Below are positions 63,630 through 64,000 of a DNA stretch of 64,000 bases, piece after piece; positions within the stretch are counted from its first letter, which is position 1; the number at the start of each line of letters is the position of its first letter. The DNA is from Auanema rhodensis (lineage: Eukaryota > Nematoda > Chromadorea > Rhabditida > Rhabditidae), in assembly GCA_964057225.1 (NCBI GenBank), contig OZ059900.1:13531638-13595637 (forward strand). Direction: 5' to 3'. Position numbers and translations under genes: made by a program. Under the pieces are notes generated by a model. That model was not told the DNA's origin and made no database searches. It saw only the letters and a program-made list of their open reading frames with translations.

Positions 63630-64000
63630 TAACTATATGATGGAATAAAAAGTGAGTTTATCATACAAACCATAGTACAATATAGGCTCGCTATCTAGGC
63701 TGTTTTTAAACCATCATATTTCGTTGATATATTAATATTTTTGTTTTTCTACCTGTTTTTCAGCTTTTTCAGTTGAGGTTTTATATTTCTCATAGTTTCA
63801 CAATACTAAAATTCTTATTGTTAAGCAATCTTTTTAGTAAAATAATACCAGAGAGCAATTGTCCTTAATGTCGCGCTCCATTGATAATTGTGGATTAGAC
63901 TCAAATATACAATTTATTGATTTGATTTATATTTAATACAGTTATTCATATAACGTAATGTTATTATAACTTTGTATATAACATGAAGCGATTATTAGGC
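63630..64000 (+). other. AT-rich sequence without recognised features
   Basis: About 370 bp to the end of the window. I see no ORF, RNA gene, satellite piece or transposon motif. The final TTAGGC is a single hexamer, not a telomeric repeat. Confidence 0.6.

Noticed and set aside
63110-63632. ORFs in and after the minisatellite (63110-63367, 63230-63415 minus, 63402-63632)
   Set aside because: Pro/Gly/Ser-rich translations mirror the 40-bp repeat on both strands; no start context or domain.
56984-64000. Maverick integrase, packaging ATPase and capsid genes
   Set aside because: I looked for an integrase catalytic pattern, a Walker A loop and capsid-like long frames and found none, so the element is called partial.
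63980-64000. Telomeric TTAGGC at the window end
   Set aside because: Only one hexamer is present; there is no tandem telomere tract.

Overview
The window is eukaryotic and looks like a nematode, most likely Caenorhabditis or a close relative. The unique sequence is AT-rich. The two spliced genes I could model have very short introns (42-54 nt, one of 253 nt) ending in TTTCAG, TTTAG or ATTCAG, and one ATG lies 19 nt behind a TTTCAG acceptor, as expected for a trans-spliced leader gene. The species assignment is inferred from gene architecture, not from a database match.

Region 1 (1-54286) is one uninterrupted satellite DNA array that already runs off the left edge of the window. The monomer is 281 or 291 bp; the difference is one extra copy of a 10-bp internal repeat (AGCTTTGTAT). 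About 190 monomers are present, all in the same orientation and nearly identical. Linked variants define several monomer classes, and these form patchy higher-order repeats: 2,890 bp (10 monomers) at 1145-6924, 1,455 bp (5 monomers) at 29985-32884, and displaced block copies 2.9-6.6 kb apart. No gene is seen in the array.

Region 2 (54287-56416) is a single-copy island holding one apparently intact six-exon gene. It is predicted to encode about 404 residues with an N-terminal ubiquitin-like domain and a C-terminal kinase-like region. A diverged 36-bp stretch of the satellite flanks the island on both sides as a direct repeat. A second, roughly two-monomer piece of the satellite follows (56409-56983).

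Region 3 (56984-62744) contains a four-exon gene of unknown function (158 residues), then a decayed stretch of a Maverick/Polinton-type virus-like DNA transposon. The decayed part holds a protease-like remnant, two coding remnants of unknown role, a minus-strand gene resembling the DUF8207-type protein, a small intact ORF, and the 5' part of a family B DNA polymerase gene with frameshifts and stops. Convergent gene ends carry small hairpins, and two plus-strand ORFs share a 15-bp upstream motif.

Region 4 (62745-64000): the polymerase is cut off by one satellite monomer in inverted orientation. A GC-rich 40-bp minisatellite follows, then a tRNA-like (possibly SINE) fragment with an 18-bp palindrome, then plain AT-rich sequence. 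The solitary inverted monomer and the right end of the short array stop at the same satellite nucleotide, just past a conserved hairpin. This suggests the satellite unit has defined ends and may have begun as a mobile element.
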